Made by a program: the position numbers and the translations under genes. 64,000 bases of DNA from Akanthomyces muscarius (Eukaryota > Ascomycota > Sordariomycetes > Hypocreales > Cordycipitaceae), in NCBI RefSeq assembly GCF_028009165.1, contig NC_079244.1, positions 434,001 through 498,000 on the forward strand, in the 5' to 3' direction. Below, in pieces: positions 45,397-57,000 of this stretch. Numbering within the stretch: position 1 is the stretch's first letter; each line of letters opens with the position of its first letter. The notes beneath the pieces were generated by a model. It was not told the origin of the DNA. It saw only the letters and a program-made list of their open reading frames with translations, and did not search any database.

Positions 45397-47783
45397 GTCG
45401 TCGTCGTCGTTGTCGGCGGCGGCGGACGAAATAGAGGTGGCCCAGGCGGCGGCGACGGGCTGGCGCGAGGCTAAAAAAAAATAAAAATAAAAAAGGTGTA
45501 TGACCAGCCTCCTTGTTGGTGTGTCGTCGGTGGGATTCGAGAAGCCAAGGGGGAAGCGGAAAAGGTGGACAAAAGGACAACGGTACAGAGTACAAACTGG
45601 TTAGTGCGTGTGTGAGGAGTCTGAGAAGTCAGGACAGGCAAGACAAAGGCGCGGCGGATTGAATCAGACAGCCGTTCGGCGCGCGTGTGCGGGCGACGGC
45701 GGCGGGCGGGGGGAAATGGCTTGTCCTGCCCCTGGAATATCTTGCAGGAGGTGGTGTTGAGTAGGTACTAAGTAGGTAGGTACTCTGTACTCGTGGTCAT
45801 GGAAGTGTACAAGTGGTGTGCACCAGCAATACTAACGTAGTCAAGGTATTTTAGTGGCCGCTCATCCCCTGGCTGGCGTGTTTGGGGTTGTGGCTCATGT
45901 GCTGCCCAATGTGGAGAGCCTGAGGGAGACGCGGCGGCGAGAGAGCACAATCAAGAAGAAGAAAGACTGAACGAGGTGCACTGCTGATGGACGATGGTGC
46001 GTGCGTGCCTCGAGATGCATGGACAGACTAAACGTGGGCTGCACATGTCAGCGTCGATGCAACAATGGAAAACCTCCCCCGTGCAGCTGGCTGGATACGA
46101 TGCGGCCAGGCACCGACGACGGACTGGCAATCGATAACCTGATACAGCGCTGCAGACCAGACCAGCCATCGGCCCATGCTTGACGCTGCCCCCGCCGGCT
46201 CAAACAGCCAGCAACAAGAGGCTGGTCGTCAACCTACCTGATTTACTGAGTAACCAATCGAGTATGCGCTGCTATTCTGGTGGCTGGCAAATCTTAATCA
46301 TCATCGCTAATTGTCAAGAAGCAGCTTGCCTTGCCCATTGCTTTAGCCGCCCTGCCCTCGTCACACGCTGCCACCGCCAGCAGCCACTCACAGCTCCCCC
46401 CTGGATTCCGCCGCATCACACATCACATCACCTCGAACAAACACCATCGCCATATTCTCGCGATGCCTATCATGACCACACGCTCGACTCTCAGCATGTC
46501 CTCTGTTAAATACCCCTGTCCGTTCCTGTCCTCATTAGCATTAGTCCACCACCGACCCCTGCTGAAATTATACAAAAAGCGTCGATCGCCGAGAATCCCT
46601 GTCTGCCCACCTCCACGCTCTTGGTGCTGGGAGACCTCGAACGGGAACGGGAGACCAAGCTGTTCCATCCAATTACTCCTTGCCACGATGATCAGCCGAG
46701 AAATGTCACTGGCAGCAAGATGCGCATACGACGGCAATACAACGACAGGATCAAATTCGTAAATGATGTAGCAGATACCGAGTTGCGGTCCATCTAGATG
46801 TCCTCTGCCATTGTCAGCTTGCCAGCAGCCACACATTCGCTGCGCTTGTCGTACAGACTCGACTTCATTTTTTGACCCCCTCGTAATCTGTACCTGGCTG
46901 GCCTCGTACCTGGCCTCGCACAAAAACACACCGCCAGCCAACAATCACCTCACCTTGTTCCTGTCCAACCAACCAGGGCCGTATCCTCCAAACGCCCGCT
47001 CTCACGTCAAGAAAAATCAGAGACCATCCCTCGCCGCCAATCTTTATCCTCTGCATTTTACGTAGTTGTTCCGTAAGCTTTCTGCAATGCTAAAGCTTCC
47101 TTCCCGATGCGAAGAAATCAGCCTCGGTCGCGGCCACGCCGAACGCTTTGCTTTCTCACCACCCTCCTTCTTGAGGCCCATAATCTACACCTGCTTACCC
47201 CCGAACCCAATCCCGCGCCCACGATACGCGTCGTCATCTTGTCATGGGTCTTCATGTATCCCGATATAGACATAGACATTGAATTCCGTATATGCACGTG
47301 TACCATGTTGCGCTTCCTATTCCGCTCATTCCGCCTGCCTTTTTCAAACTATTACGCATCTACGTCTTCACAAAAGACATCATTCATCAGCATTCACAGT
47401 ACCAAAAGACCAAAGCTCTCGTAAGCATAGCATAAACATGTACATTTTAATTAATGCGTCGCTCAGACTGCTATTGTCCTCATGAGCGCGACTAGATGGA
47501 TTTTTATCTTCATAAACCATTTTAATGTTTTTTCGTCTTTTCATTCACAAAACTTTTCCCAACCCAAAAGATTAAATCCGTATAACAGCTCTGTTACAGC
47601 TCGGTAGCTTGTATCTGCTTTCATTTTCTTTTTTTCGTCCTCATGTGAATCTGTAAATGTGAAGCAAAGGTACACCAGGCCGTGCTGGCCAATGCTTGGT
47701 CCCCAAAAAAAAAAAACAATGCTCAAATTCAAAACAACAAAATCAGTCGCAATATGAATGCATTCATGCTGGGCAAACTCCAC
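45314..47783. other. Intergenic: Bud14 promoter and 3' region of GDH2
   Basis: About 2.5 kb. A GTC/GTT trinucleotide repeat at 45366-45425, GTAGGTAC motifs at 45761-45785, and otherwise mixed sequence. A minus-strand open frame of 173 codons at 46423-46944 has no recognisable domain, so I do not call it a gene. Confidence 0.5.
45366..45425 (+). repeat. (GTC)n trinucleotide microsatellite with GGC tail
   Basis: About 17 GTC-type units, two of them interrupted by GTT, followed by GGC units. Lies just upstream of the Bud14 first exon. Confidence 0.92.
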
Positions 47784-50700
47784 TTAGTGCTTGCTGATGG
47801 AAGCACGGCGGAGACGCTCGGTGCCGGTGACGGGGCCGTTGCCGTGAATGGCGGCCATGCGCTTCGACATAAAGTCGAAAAAGGCAAATTGGCTAGGCTC
47901 GGCACCAAACTCGTAGACGAAACGAGACGCCAGGTAGCTGCCGAAGATGCTGCGCAGGTAGCTCTCGGGAACACGCTGAATGATCGTGTCGAGGCCAATC
48001 TTGTCCAGCAGAAGCTTGGGCAGAGCATCCTTCAGGATGCCATAGCGGATCTCCTCGTTGGTCCACAGGTCAGACTTCTGCAGCTTCTCGTCGAGGTCGG
48101 TAATCGCAATCGACAGCTTGTCAGACAGGATCGAGCGGGCCTCGCCAGTCTTCTCGTGTTCGCGCCAGATGGCCTCAAACTCGAGAGTAGCGTTCTCCTG
48201 AATCTTGGCCTGCACCGAACGGACGTAGTCGTTGTAAAACTGAGGAGTCGCGCCAGTTTTGGCGTCGGCGCACATGTTCTCGACGAAGCCGGCATCGTCA
48301 AACGACAGCGAAGCCAGGACCTCGAGAGACGACGACGTGACACCACCCTTGTTGGCAGAGGCATCCTTGTACAGAATGCAGCCTGCAGCCTCCAGACGGA
48401 GCTTAGCATCCTGGGTGATGAACAGGTTGGCACCCTCAACAATGTAGGGGATGACGCTCTTGCCATCCTTGATCAGGCGGTTAACCGAGATGAGATCGAT
48501 GGACTCAGGGCGGCCACCGCAAGGAACAAAGGCATCAGTCATGCCAGTGTCGCGGAGGTGGTAGGTGTTGCGGAAAGAGGTACCGTTGGCAATGACCTCG
48601 CCGTTAGGGAGGGTCACGTTGTTGTCCTCGCACAGCACACGGTAGCCGTCCTTGGACGCCTTGGACATGTCGTACTCGCTGATCATGGCGCGCTTCTTGG
48701 CGAGGCGGACCAGCTCGTCTCTGTCGAGACCGTTGGGATCGGCCAGGACACCAGAGCCGTCAACAATAGCAGTCCACTTCTCGTTACCGAGAAGAATCTC
48801 GTTGCTGCCCAGATCACCGTCGGGACCACCGGTCTGCATCTTGCGGACAGTAGAAGGGTCAAGGTTCAGCTTGCGGTAGATACCCTTGACGTACTCACGG
48901 ACAGACAGCGTGGTCATGCCGTACTTGTCGTGAGGGATACCTCCCAGCTTCTGCGACTTGCCAGTGAAGAACGACTTCCACCAGGGCGCACCACGGATAC
49001 GAGCGTGCTCGGTGGCCCAGTCAACGAGGCCGGCAGTGTTCTCATCTGGGCCCATGAAGAGGATCTCTTCCTTGCCGTACAGATCCACCACGGGATTCTT
49101 GATACCGGGTGTCTCGGCGGGCAGAAGAAGATCGAGGATGGAGTCGATGTACTTCTCGAAAGCCTCCTGGGCGCGGTCCTGCTGCTTGGGGTCGAGCAGG
49201 ATGACGCCCTTGGAGCCGCCCTCAGGAATATCCTTGTTCTTGCGCTGCTGAGTGCTGGCAAGACCGTAGTTCTCATCAAAGAGGTTGCGGACGTTGATGC
49301 CGTAAGCCTCCTTGCTGCGGGACTTGACAATACGGATACCACCACGGGAGATTTCACGGAATCGCAGGTGGAAACCGCGAGACTCGGCACCAATGACGAG
49401 GAACATGCCGTAAAGACGGCGAGGGTACTCGGCCATGGGGAGGAAAGAGGGGTCGAGACGGAAGCTGAGGGCGACCTTGGTGGGGGTGAAGTAGTTGGTC
49501 TTGAGAATGGCGTTGTTGAAGACGCGGAACGCGGTCATGACCATCTCGTCGTGCTCGTTGCCGACAGTCTTGGAGATCTTGTCCTTGAGCTTCTCATCCG
49601 AAAGAACTTCGACCTTGGGGGTGGGGGCAAGGTAGTGGCGGTCATAGTCGGGGCCAACGCTCAGGTGAACATTGGCAAAGGAGGCGTAGAGGGAGCGGAC
49701 AAGCTCGGGGTAGGACTGGATGATCTCATAGATGTAGTCGGGGGTAAAGGTCTCGGTACGGAGACGGCGCTTGAGCTTGGATAGGAGAGCAGCCTGAGCG
49801 CTGTCGTTGTGGTCGATAATTTCCGAGAGAGAAACGTACTCGGGGCCGAGACGGTTGAGGAAGTGCTGGATGAAAACCCAGGTGGCGTGGGCGTAGACGG
49901 CCTCCTGGAGGCTCAGCTCACCAGTGGCAAAGAGGTTGTGGAACTTGTTCTGGGGAAGGCAGTAAAGCAGGGAGATCTCCTTGGTGATCTGGTGGATGGA
50001 CTCCTCCATGGGGGGGAAGTAGCCTCCCTCAGTGGACGCAGGGCGCAGGTAGATGGACATGACGGAAATGCCGTTGGAGAACTGCTCGACGTACTTGCGG
50101 GAGGAGGTGACGCCGTAGTAGTGGTAGAGATCGGAGAGGGAAGAGAACATGCCGCGGGCAGTACGTGTGCGGAAGGCAACGACGAGACGCTTCTCGACTG
50201 AGTCTTCAATGTCAAAGATTTCAATGACGGGGCCGGTACGAGCGACAGCAAGCTCAATGATCTCCTGGTAGATCTGCTTGGTGTTCTCAGTGGCCTTTTG
50301 CCAGAAGCCGGCGTCGGAGATGAGCTCAATGTTGGTCTCCTTGGGGTCGGTCTCCTCGACGCTCTGCTTGAAGTCGCACTTGTAGACGAAGTAGCAACGA
50401 AGGGTAGCCTTGGAGTTGGGGCTGGCGCCGATGACGGCGGGGGAACGGAAGGTCTCGACGCGGTACTTGGTCCTCTCGGAGTGGTCGAGGTACTTGGCCT
50501 CGAGACGGCCCTCATAGCGGGGGCCAGAGACGTTGGACTGGCCAGGCTCACTGGTGTCAATGTAGATGGCGTGGTCCTCGGCCTCCATATCGAGGCGAAT
50601 CTCCTCGCGCTTGTCCTCGCGGGAGTTGGCGGCGACCTTGGCGGCGTAGAGGGAAGTAATCTGGTTGGCAATGACCTCGGGGGTCTCGATGCGGAAGTAG

Positions 50701-51095
50701 ACATCATCGATGCCGAGCTGCTCGTAGAACCAGCGGGTCTGCTCGTCGACGAGGGCCTCGGGGATCCAGCCATTGCCGAGGATGATACTGCGGACTGGAG
50801 GGAAATTTTGTCAGCTGGGTTCGGTTTGGTTTGGGAAAAGGGAGGCATGCGACAACTTACCAGTCTTCATCTGCTCAATCTTGCCAGCAAATTCGGGGGC
50901 GACATAGCCGACGGTGGCCGAGCGAAGCTTACGGTGGCCATTGCTGTTGTGAGAGGACATGTGGGTGGGTTGAGGAGAAGGCAGACGGCTCGAGTCTTGC
51001 GAGGCAATGTCGGCCAAGACCTTGTTGCCTGATGTCGACATGGTGGCTGGCAGGCTGCCGAGGGGGTTAGATGTGTCGAGAGAGAGGCCGGGCAT
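47784..51095 (-). CDS. gdh2: NAD-specific glutamate dehydrogenase (large type)
   Basis: GDH2 oxidises glutamate to 2-oxoglutarate and ammonium with NAD, the catabolic route that releases nitrogen from amino acids. Minus-strand exons 51095-50861 and 50794-47784 (66-nt GTAAGT...CAG intron, phase 1) give 1081 residues, the usual length of the fungal large enzyme. Motifs: SATVGYVAPEFAGKIEQM near the N-terminus; RFREISRGGIRIV; EGGSKGVILLDPKQQ; LVDWATEHARIRGAPWWKSFFTGKS; KYGMTTLSVREYVKGIYRKL; GGPDGDLGSNEILLG; VPCGGRPESIDLIS; and IVEGANLFITQDAKLRLE. The C-terminus ends ASISKH. Start at ATG 51095 (MPGLSLDTS). A second in-frame ATG 18 codons on could also be used. No mitochondrial presequence is obvious. 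Very secure. Confidence 0.97.
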
Positions 51096-54000
51096 TGTGT
51101 GTGATGGTGATGATATTATGGCGGAAGGACAAGGAGACAAGCAAAGGGCGAGAGAGGAGAGGATATAGTGGATGAAGAAGAGTAGATGAGAAGAATGGAT
51201 GAAGAAGAAGACAGGATGATGAGAGATATCATGAGTAAACGGGAGTATGGGGAGAAGAGGGTTTTATACAGGACGCGGCGACGAGACTGCAAACAAGCGG
51301 TCGCCGACACATCGTGTAAGTGAAAAGCCCAGCAACCTGTTACTCAATAGTTTCCGATGGCGGGCGACCATGGGGGGGTGTGCGGCTAGGGTACAGGCCA
51401 AGCATTGGGGCCGGGGTGAGGGTAAGGAGATGGCGTGGGCGTGCTAATGAGCATGGGGAAGAAAGCAGGACAGGTGACCAAGCGTGTCTGACGAGGGCCA
51501 TCTGCCAGGCTAGGGATTGTTTGGGGATGTTGGCAAGCTTCATGCGGGATGCAGCGCCGAGTGGAGGTGCAATGCAGCAGGGGAGGAAAGGGAGGGGGAA
51601 AAAGAGGAGAAGAAAAATTGCGAAAAGAGCGCGGGCAGAGAGAAGAACGAGGGCAGATCAAGCAAAACGGTGAAGCCATCGTGAGTGACTGGCGCTGGTG
51701 TGCGTGAGCCTGACCGCTTAGTCTGGGCTCAGCGCACCAAGCGGCTACTGCTGGCACAAGGCTGTGTGTGTACTACTGGTAGCAGCTTGGGCGGCCGCTT
51801 TGCCAGTTGGCAAAATTGCGCTCCTTCGTTTGCGTGCGCGCGGCCCGGCAACGAGGGGCTCATCTGCCCGTGGCAGGACCGCCAATGTGGAATTGTGTGG
51901 TTCGGAGGGAGGTTCGCGGGAATGCTGGAAAAAAGTTCGGGCTTACCTGTGATGTGAGGTGCTGATCGGAAGTCGGAAAAGAAGCAGTCAATAGTGGAAA
52001 GCTCGACAGCTGGCTATTGCAGGTTCAGGGCGCTGCAGGTTGATGCGCTGTTAGTGTGATTCTGGTCTGTTTGTTGTCTCGAGGTAGCAGTGGCGGGGCA
52101 GCTTTTGGCGGGGCAAATGCAAAGGTGAATGGCTTGCAGCGCAGGACGAGGCGAGGGGATGCAGAGGATGCAGAGGATGCAGAGGATGCTGTTGTCTGCA
52201 GCAGATCCTGGGGAAGATGTGAGGATGTGCAATTGAATGCAGAAACGGCGGCTTGGGAGACGGAGAGTGGTTGTGAAGGGAAGAAGAACAACGTTGGAAG
52301 GGTATTTGGAGGGCGAGTTGGAGATGGTGGGCGCCGCCGCTGGGCGAGGGTTTTATTCAGGGCCAAAAACAGGGTCGCTGGGCCGGTTACCCCGTTGCGG
52401 CGTGGCGGGCGTGACGGAACAGAGCCAGACGGGGCAAGCAGCGCTGGTAAAGGGCGCTGTAAGAATAGCAACAGCGCTACCTACTCCGTACACTCCGTGG
52501 GCAGGCAAAGCAGGCTGCGCAGCCACCGGAAGCAGCCAGCAACGAGCGGTACCTGGGGCTGGGGGCGGGCGGCAGCTCAGCGCCGAACCAGGTCCAGGCC
52601 AGGGCCCTGTGCGATGTCATTGCTAGGCGGCTGGCCGGGGCCTCCGCCTAGAACGAATTTGCGTTGGGTGCGTGACCACCGACACAAGAGCGAGCGTGCC
52701 ATGCCACAGAGCGGATTCAGGTACCTCTGCACAGCCCAGCCCAGCCCGTTCCTGGAAAACGAGCAGGCAACTTTGCCTTTTCGTACTCGGCGCGGCAACG
52801 GGAATGAATGTGCTGCTGGAGGGGGGGTCGCGTGCTCGCTCCTTTGGAACACTGCAGGAGGATGACGGGGCAATCGAGACTGAAATTTCATTTACTTACT
52901 CAATGATTTGTCGTTGCAGAGGAAAAGGCGAGCGAGGTGTAAGTAATGTCGTGACACCCGTGTGTAGCTTGCAAGGCTGGTTGTGGTGGCCGAACCGGTG
53001 TAGAAGAGGCCTCAGCTAATCTGTAAAACTGTATTTATTAATAAATTCGAACTTTGGGGGAAAAAAAACTCAGCTAAAACTAGGCGAGGCTGTCCTTAAG
53101 TATATAATTGGCCAAAAAAAAAATAGACCCCAAGCAAGCAACACCCCAGAAAATTTTATCCCTTCGTTCTCCAAGTCCATGACTTGGCCTGAATTACAGC
53201 TCGTACACTGGCAAAAGCCACATTTGCCCCAGACCCAGACCGAAGCTTAGCGCAGTTGATGCTCGGTACGTAGCGGTACACGCCAGCGCTGTCGACAGTG
53301 ATGCAGACGCCCGTGGGCCGCAAAAGGGCCCCCTCCAGACTCCCCAGAGGGCCGCTCGCCGCTCCAACAGTGGGAACAGTGGACCGCAGGGTGGCGGAGG
53401 GATGGGGGAGGCGCTCGAGCAATTGGTCGACGGCGCACGCCTGTCCGGGCCTCGTGGTGCGTTGAAGCGTTCTTCTTCTCCGCCGAAAACAATGCTAGAA
53501 GCCTCCAGGCTTGGAATAGGTAGTTGGTAGGTAGCCACCACCACCAGTGTCCTGTGTGGAGGTGGGGCATGCACCGTACAGAAAATTTTCCTTGCGCGAC
53601 GGCAGCACGTCAGAACAGGGCCAATTGGCGGCCGATTCTGACGATTCGAGTCTTGCCGAAATGCTGGCATGCAGACGAATCGTCTGGATGCAGAATCGAA
53701 AGTGTTCCTCCACGTCGATTCGCGTGGGAAGCAAGCATCGCTTTTACATGTCTATACAAGTGGGGACCTCGAATCCCCAAGCCCACCCGTCTTGTGCCAG
53801 GTAGACTTTTATTGCGGGCGATCGTGATGCGTCGACGACGAGAAAATAAATGGTAAAAATAAAATCATGCAAGAGAAAAAGAAAAGAAAAGAAAATAGAA
53901 AAGCGGATTTTGTCTTCAGAGCAACGCTACCGAGTACCTTCTTTTTACCCAACCCAAGACTCTGAACCCACCACTAGCCCGCAACCACCAATCCTGTTGG

Positions 54001-57000
54001 GTCCAGATGCTTGGTTCCTGGCCGTTCAGCGCCGCCCAGGAACCGCAGCCCCAAGGCCAGCTGATGCACCGCAGTGGGCTCTGGGTTGACAAAAACTGGG
54101 CTCCGGCTCGGAAAGCTCGAGTTTGGAGCGCTGGCCGGGTTCCAAGAGGCTTCTTCTGCGCCAGCCGCCGTGGCAACGTGCAGCTTTCTCCCACGCGCTA
54201 CGAGGAAGCCGCAGGAGAACTAAAAAAAAAAAGAATTAAAAAAAATAGAGTGGGAAATGAAAAAGATACGTAGCTACGTACCGTTGGCCAACGACAGCCA
54301 TCTCGCGATCCCCCGGACGGCGGAATTCCTCCTCCCTGATCGGTTATTCGAGGCTTTCTCGCCAACAGGCTTACCCTCTTGCCCTCTATCCCTTCGAGGT
54401 ATTGTCCTAGCTCTACTCCGTCTCAAACGGTGGCCGCCTCAACTCTTGACAAGTCATCATCCTAGCACCACGCCATGCATCCCTAGTCCACACACATCAC
54501 GAGCCATCCCACGCCTATGGCGGCATCCATCCGTTGATGCTATTGCCAGCCAGCCTGTGGGGATATGGCCCTCAACTGTGTCTGATGCCGCTTGATCCTC
54601 ATTTGACACGCAGCCCGCAACCCACACGCCTTCTATTATGTCGACTCCAACTAATGGCTGACGTGCCCTCCTCCTGCGACAAAAAGCTAACGGCTACCGG
54701 GGGGGAAAGTCAAACAGACTATCCGAATGCAGCCAAGAAGGCGTGTCGTTCGGTCTACGTTTCCGCGGAAGCCGGCAAGTAGGCTGAGGCACTTGCAACA
54801 TGGAACTTTTTACCCCAACAAATGAACGAGTGGAAAAAATGGAAAGCAAAAAAAGAAGACTTGCCGCTAAATCAAAGCCATGCGCATGCATTACTTGAGT
54901 CCCCCACGGCGGCTCCGGCGCACTAATACAAACCAGGCTGCACTTGCCCGGACAGGCAATTGGTTTCGCTGTGGCGTTTGCCGGGTGACAGAAGTGCATG
55001 TAAATGGTGATGCTTCTGTGACGCGCAGGCTGCAGCAGAAAATTTTCTCTTCGGGTCTTGTTTGCGTCAATTCCCTGCTAGAGGAGCAAGCTATATCCAT
55101 GACCACTGCTTCTATATTCCAAGAGTTGGAGGTTGACAGGCATCACAGGGTCATGCCAGCGAGTCTGATTCATACTAAATTCGTATATCCAGGTCTGACG
55201 CTTACGAAACTTGGGCCCGACTGACCGGGCTGGCAGCCACGAGTAGTTATAACGAGCAAAGATTTTAGCTCAACCCCGCGCTGGCCATGCACAAGCTCGA
55301 TCAGCCGGCTCGATCAGCCCTCATTGAGTCGAGGCATCATAAATTGGCTCACTGGGGCTCCATGTCCCCTCTCATACAGACCAACCCACGCGAATGCCGC
55401 GCTCGGGAAGAGCGGGTCAGTCACATCTGTCGTGCGTGTACCTCTTTTACTGAGTACTGCTGTGCTTGCCGTATAAGACGTCTTGTGCGACGTTTTGGCT
55501 GCATGGTTCCCGGCGTGCAGAGAAACACGCTGGGTAACAACAGAGCTTGGTGCACGTTTCAAAAATAGCACAGTGGCGCTGCGGCTGCCATTGGTCCAGC
55601 ACAGCCTGGCCATGCCCGATGCTGCGCGAGGGTGGTGTGCGGGTTGCCGATCGATGTCTGGTAATTGCACGGCAGTGTTCACGTCGGAGGATACTTGTGC
55701 ATCTTTTACACGACGGCCAAGGGAGGGATGCATTGGCATTGGCCTGGAGCACAAGACAGCCGAGACACGGCAGCGTGACAAGTCGCAAGGTTTGTTTACG
55801 GGCATGCAATACCAGGCTTTGGTGATGCTATCCAGGTGCCAGGTTGCCAAGTAGCTGTGATGAGAGTCATGTTGACTTGCCCACTTGTAAGCTGGGCCCA
55901 TTTTCATGTCCACGAGGCAAATGCCAAGGGGTCTTTGCTGAGGTTCGGATAGTAGGGAAAGGTGTAAACGGGATGGTGCCGACAGCCAAGGACGGGGGTC
56001 ATGCCAAGCATCGAGTGCTTGCTTGCTCTGATGCGATGCTAGCGCTCATTGTCGACAGAGGTCCAAACCACGACGGCAGGTGAATTGTGATGGGCACGTT
56101 GATGTAAAAGGAAGAGGTGCGATCCACAGTCCGGATGCCATCGGGCCTCCACCACGACCACGACCACGACGCCGGCTTGGTTGGCCGGAGCCTGATGGGC
56201 ACGCCATTTTATGCAGAGTCAAGTTTCCATTACCCCCAGCTTTCCCAAGCGGCCGTTTTTTCTATTCCCCCCAGTTAATTCTCCTAGCCCGATGGTTTCC
56301 TCGCAGTGGGAACTGGAAGAAGATGGAAAAACTCGAACCAGATGGCGCAATACGACGTCTTGTGTGTGCTGCGTTTGACGGAGCAGGCGCAGCAAATCAG
56401 ACTCGAGACCAGAGTAGCCCTCAAGCCATCCTGACGCCCTTGTACGCCGATTTTGCCGTCTTGTCAAGAGATGGGTGTGCATCGGCGTAATGTCGAGCAT
56501 CGACAGACGTTTTTGCTACGACCTAGAGCGACGGAGCAGGCGTCCTGCCGTGATTCGAGATGGCAGACATCAAGTGACTTGAACGCGGTCGTGTTTGCAT
56601 GACTTGACTTGCCCCAGCCGAACCCAGCCACCCTCTCTCGAGTAAGAATTGTCACGGCCCTGCGAGTCGCACGATTCAACAAGGTGCACGTTTTATTTTA
56701 TTTTATTTTTCATTTTTCATTTTTTAGCGTTTCTTCTGCGGGCTTATCTCTGCGCCTCACCCTAAGTAGCCACCAAAGAAGAAAAATATTCATCGTAAAG
56801 CCAGGGCTCCGCCTCCCCGCTCTCACGGAGCCCCGGGGGCCCCCTCCACCCCAGTTGGGGCGGCCCCGGCATTGTGCCATCACGAGGACGGCAGAAAAAT
56901 TGTGTCCTTTTATAAAGCAAAGAAAAAAAATAAGCTGGAGTTGGTTTATGATTGAATCGAAATTGCACGCGGCTTAGCTCAACGCCCCTAGTACAAGTAA

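Noticed and set aside
45366..45425. CRISPR-like or regulatory repeat array
   Set aside because: It is a simple GTC trinucleotide microsatellite with no spacers.
46423..46944. A 173-codon minus-strand open frame
   Set aside because: No domain, no signal peptide or membrane segment, and no splice-consistent extension. It looks like chance or a non-coding transcript between two genes.
53755..53790. A tRNA T-arm-like hairpin on the minus strand (GGGGATTCGAGGTCCCC)
   Set aside because: The 5-bp stem and TTCGAGG loop are perfect, but there is no matching acceptor stem, D-arm or anticodon arm upstream.
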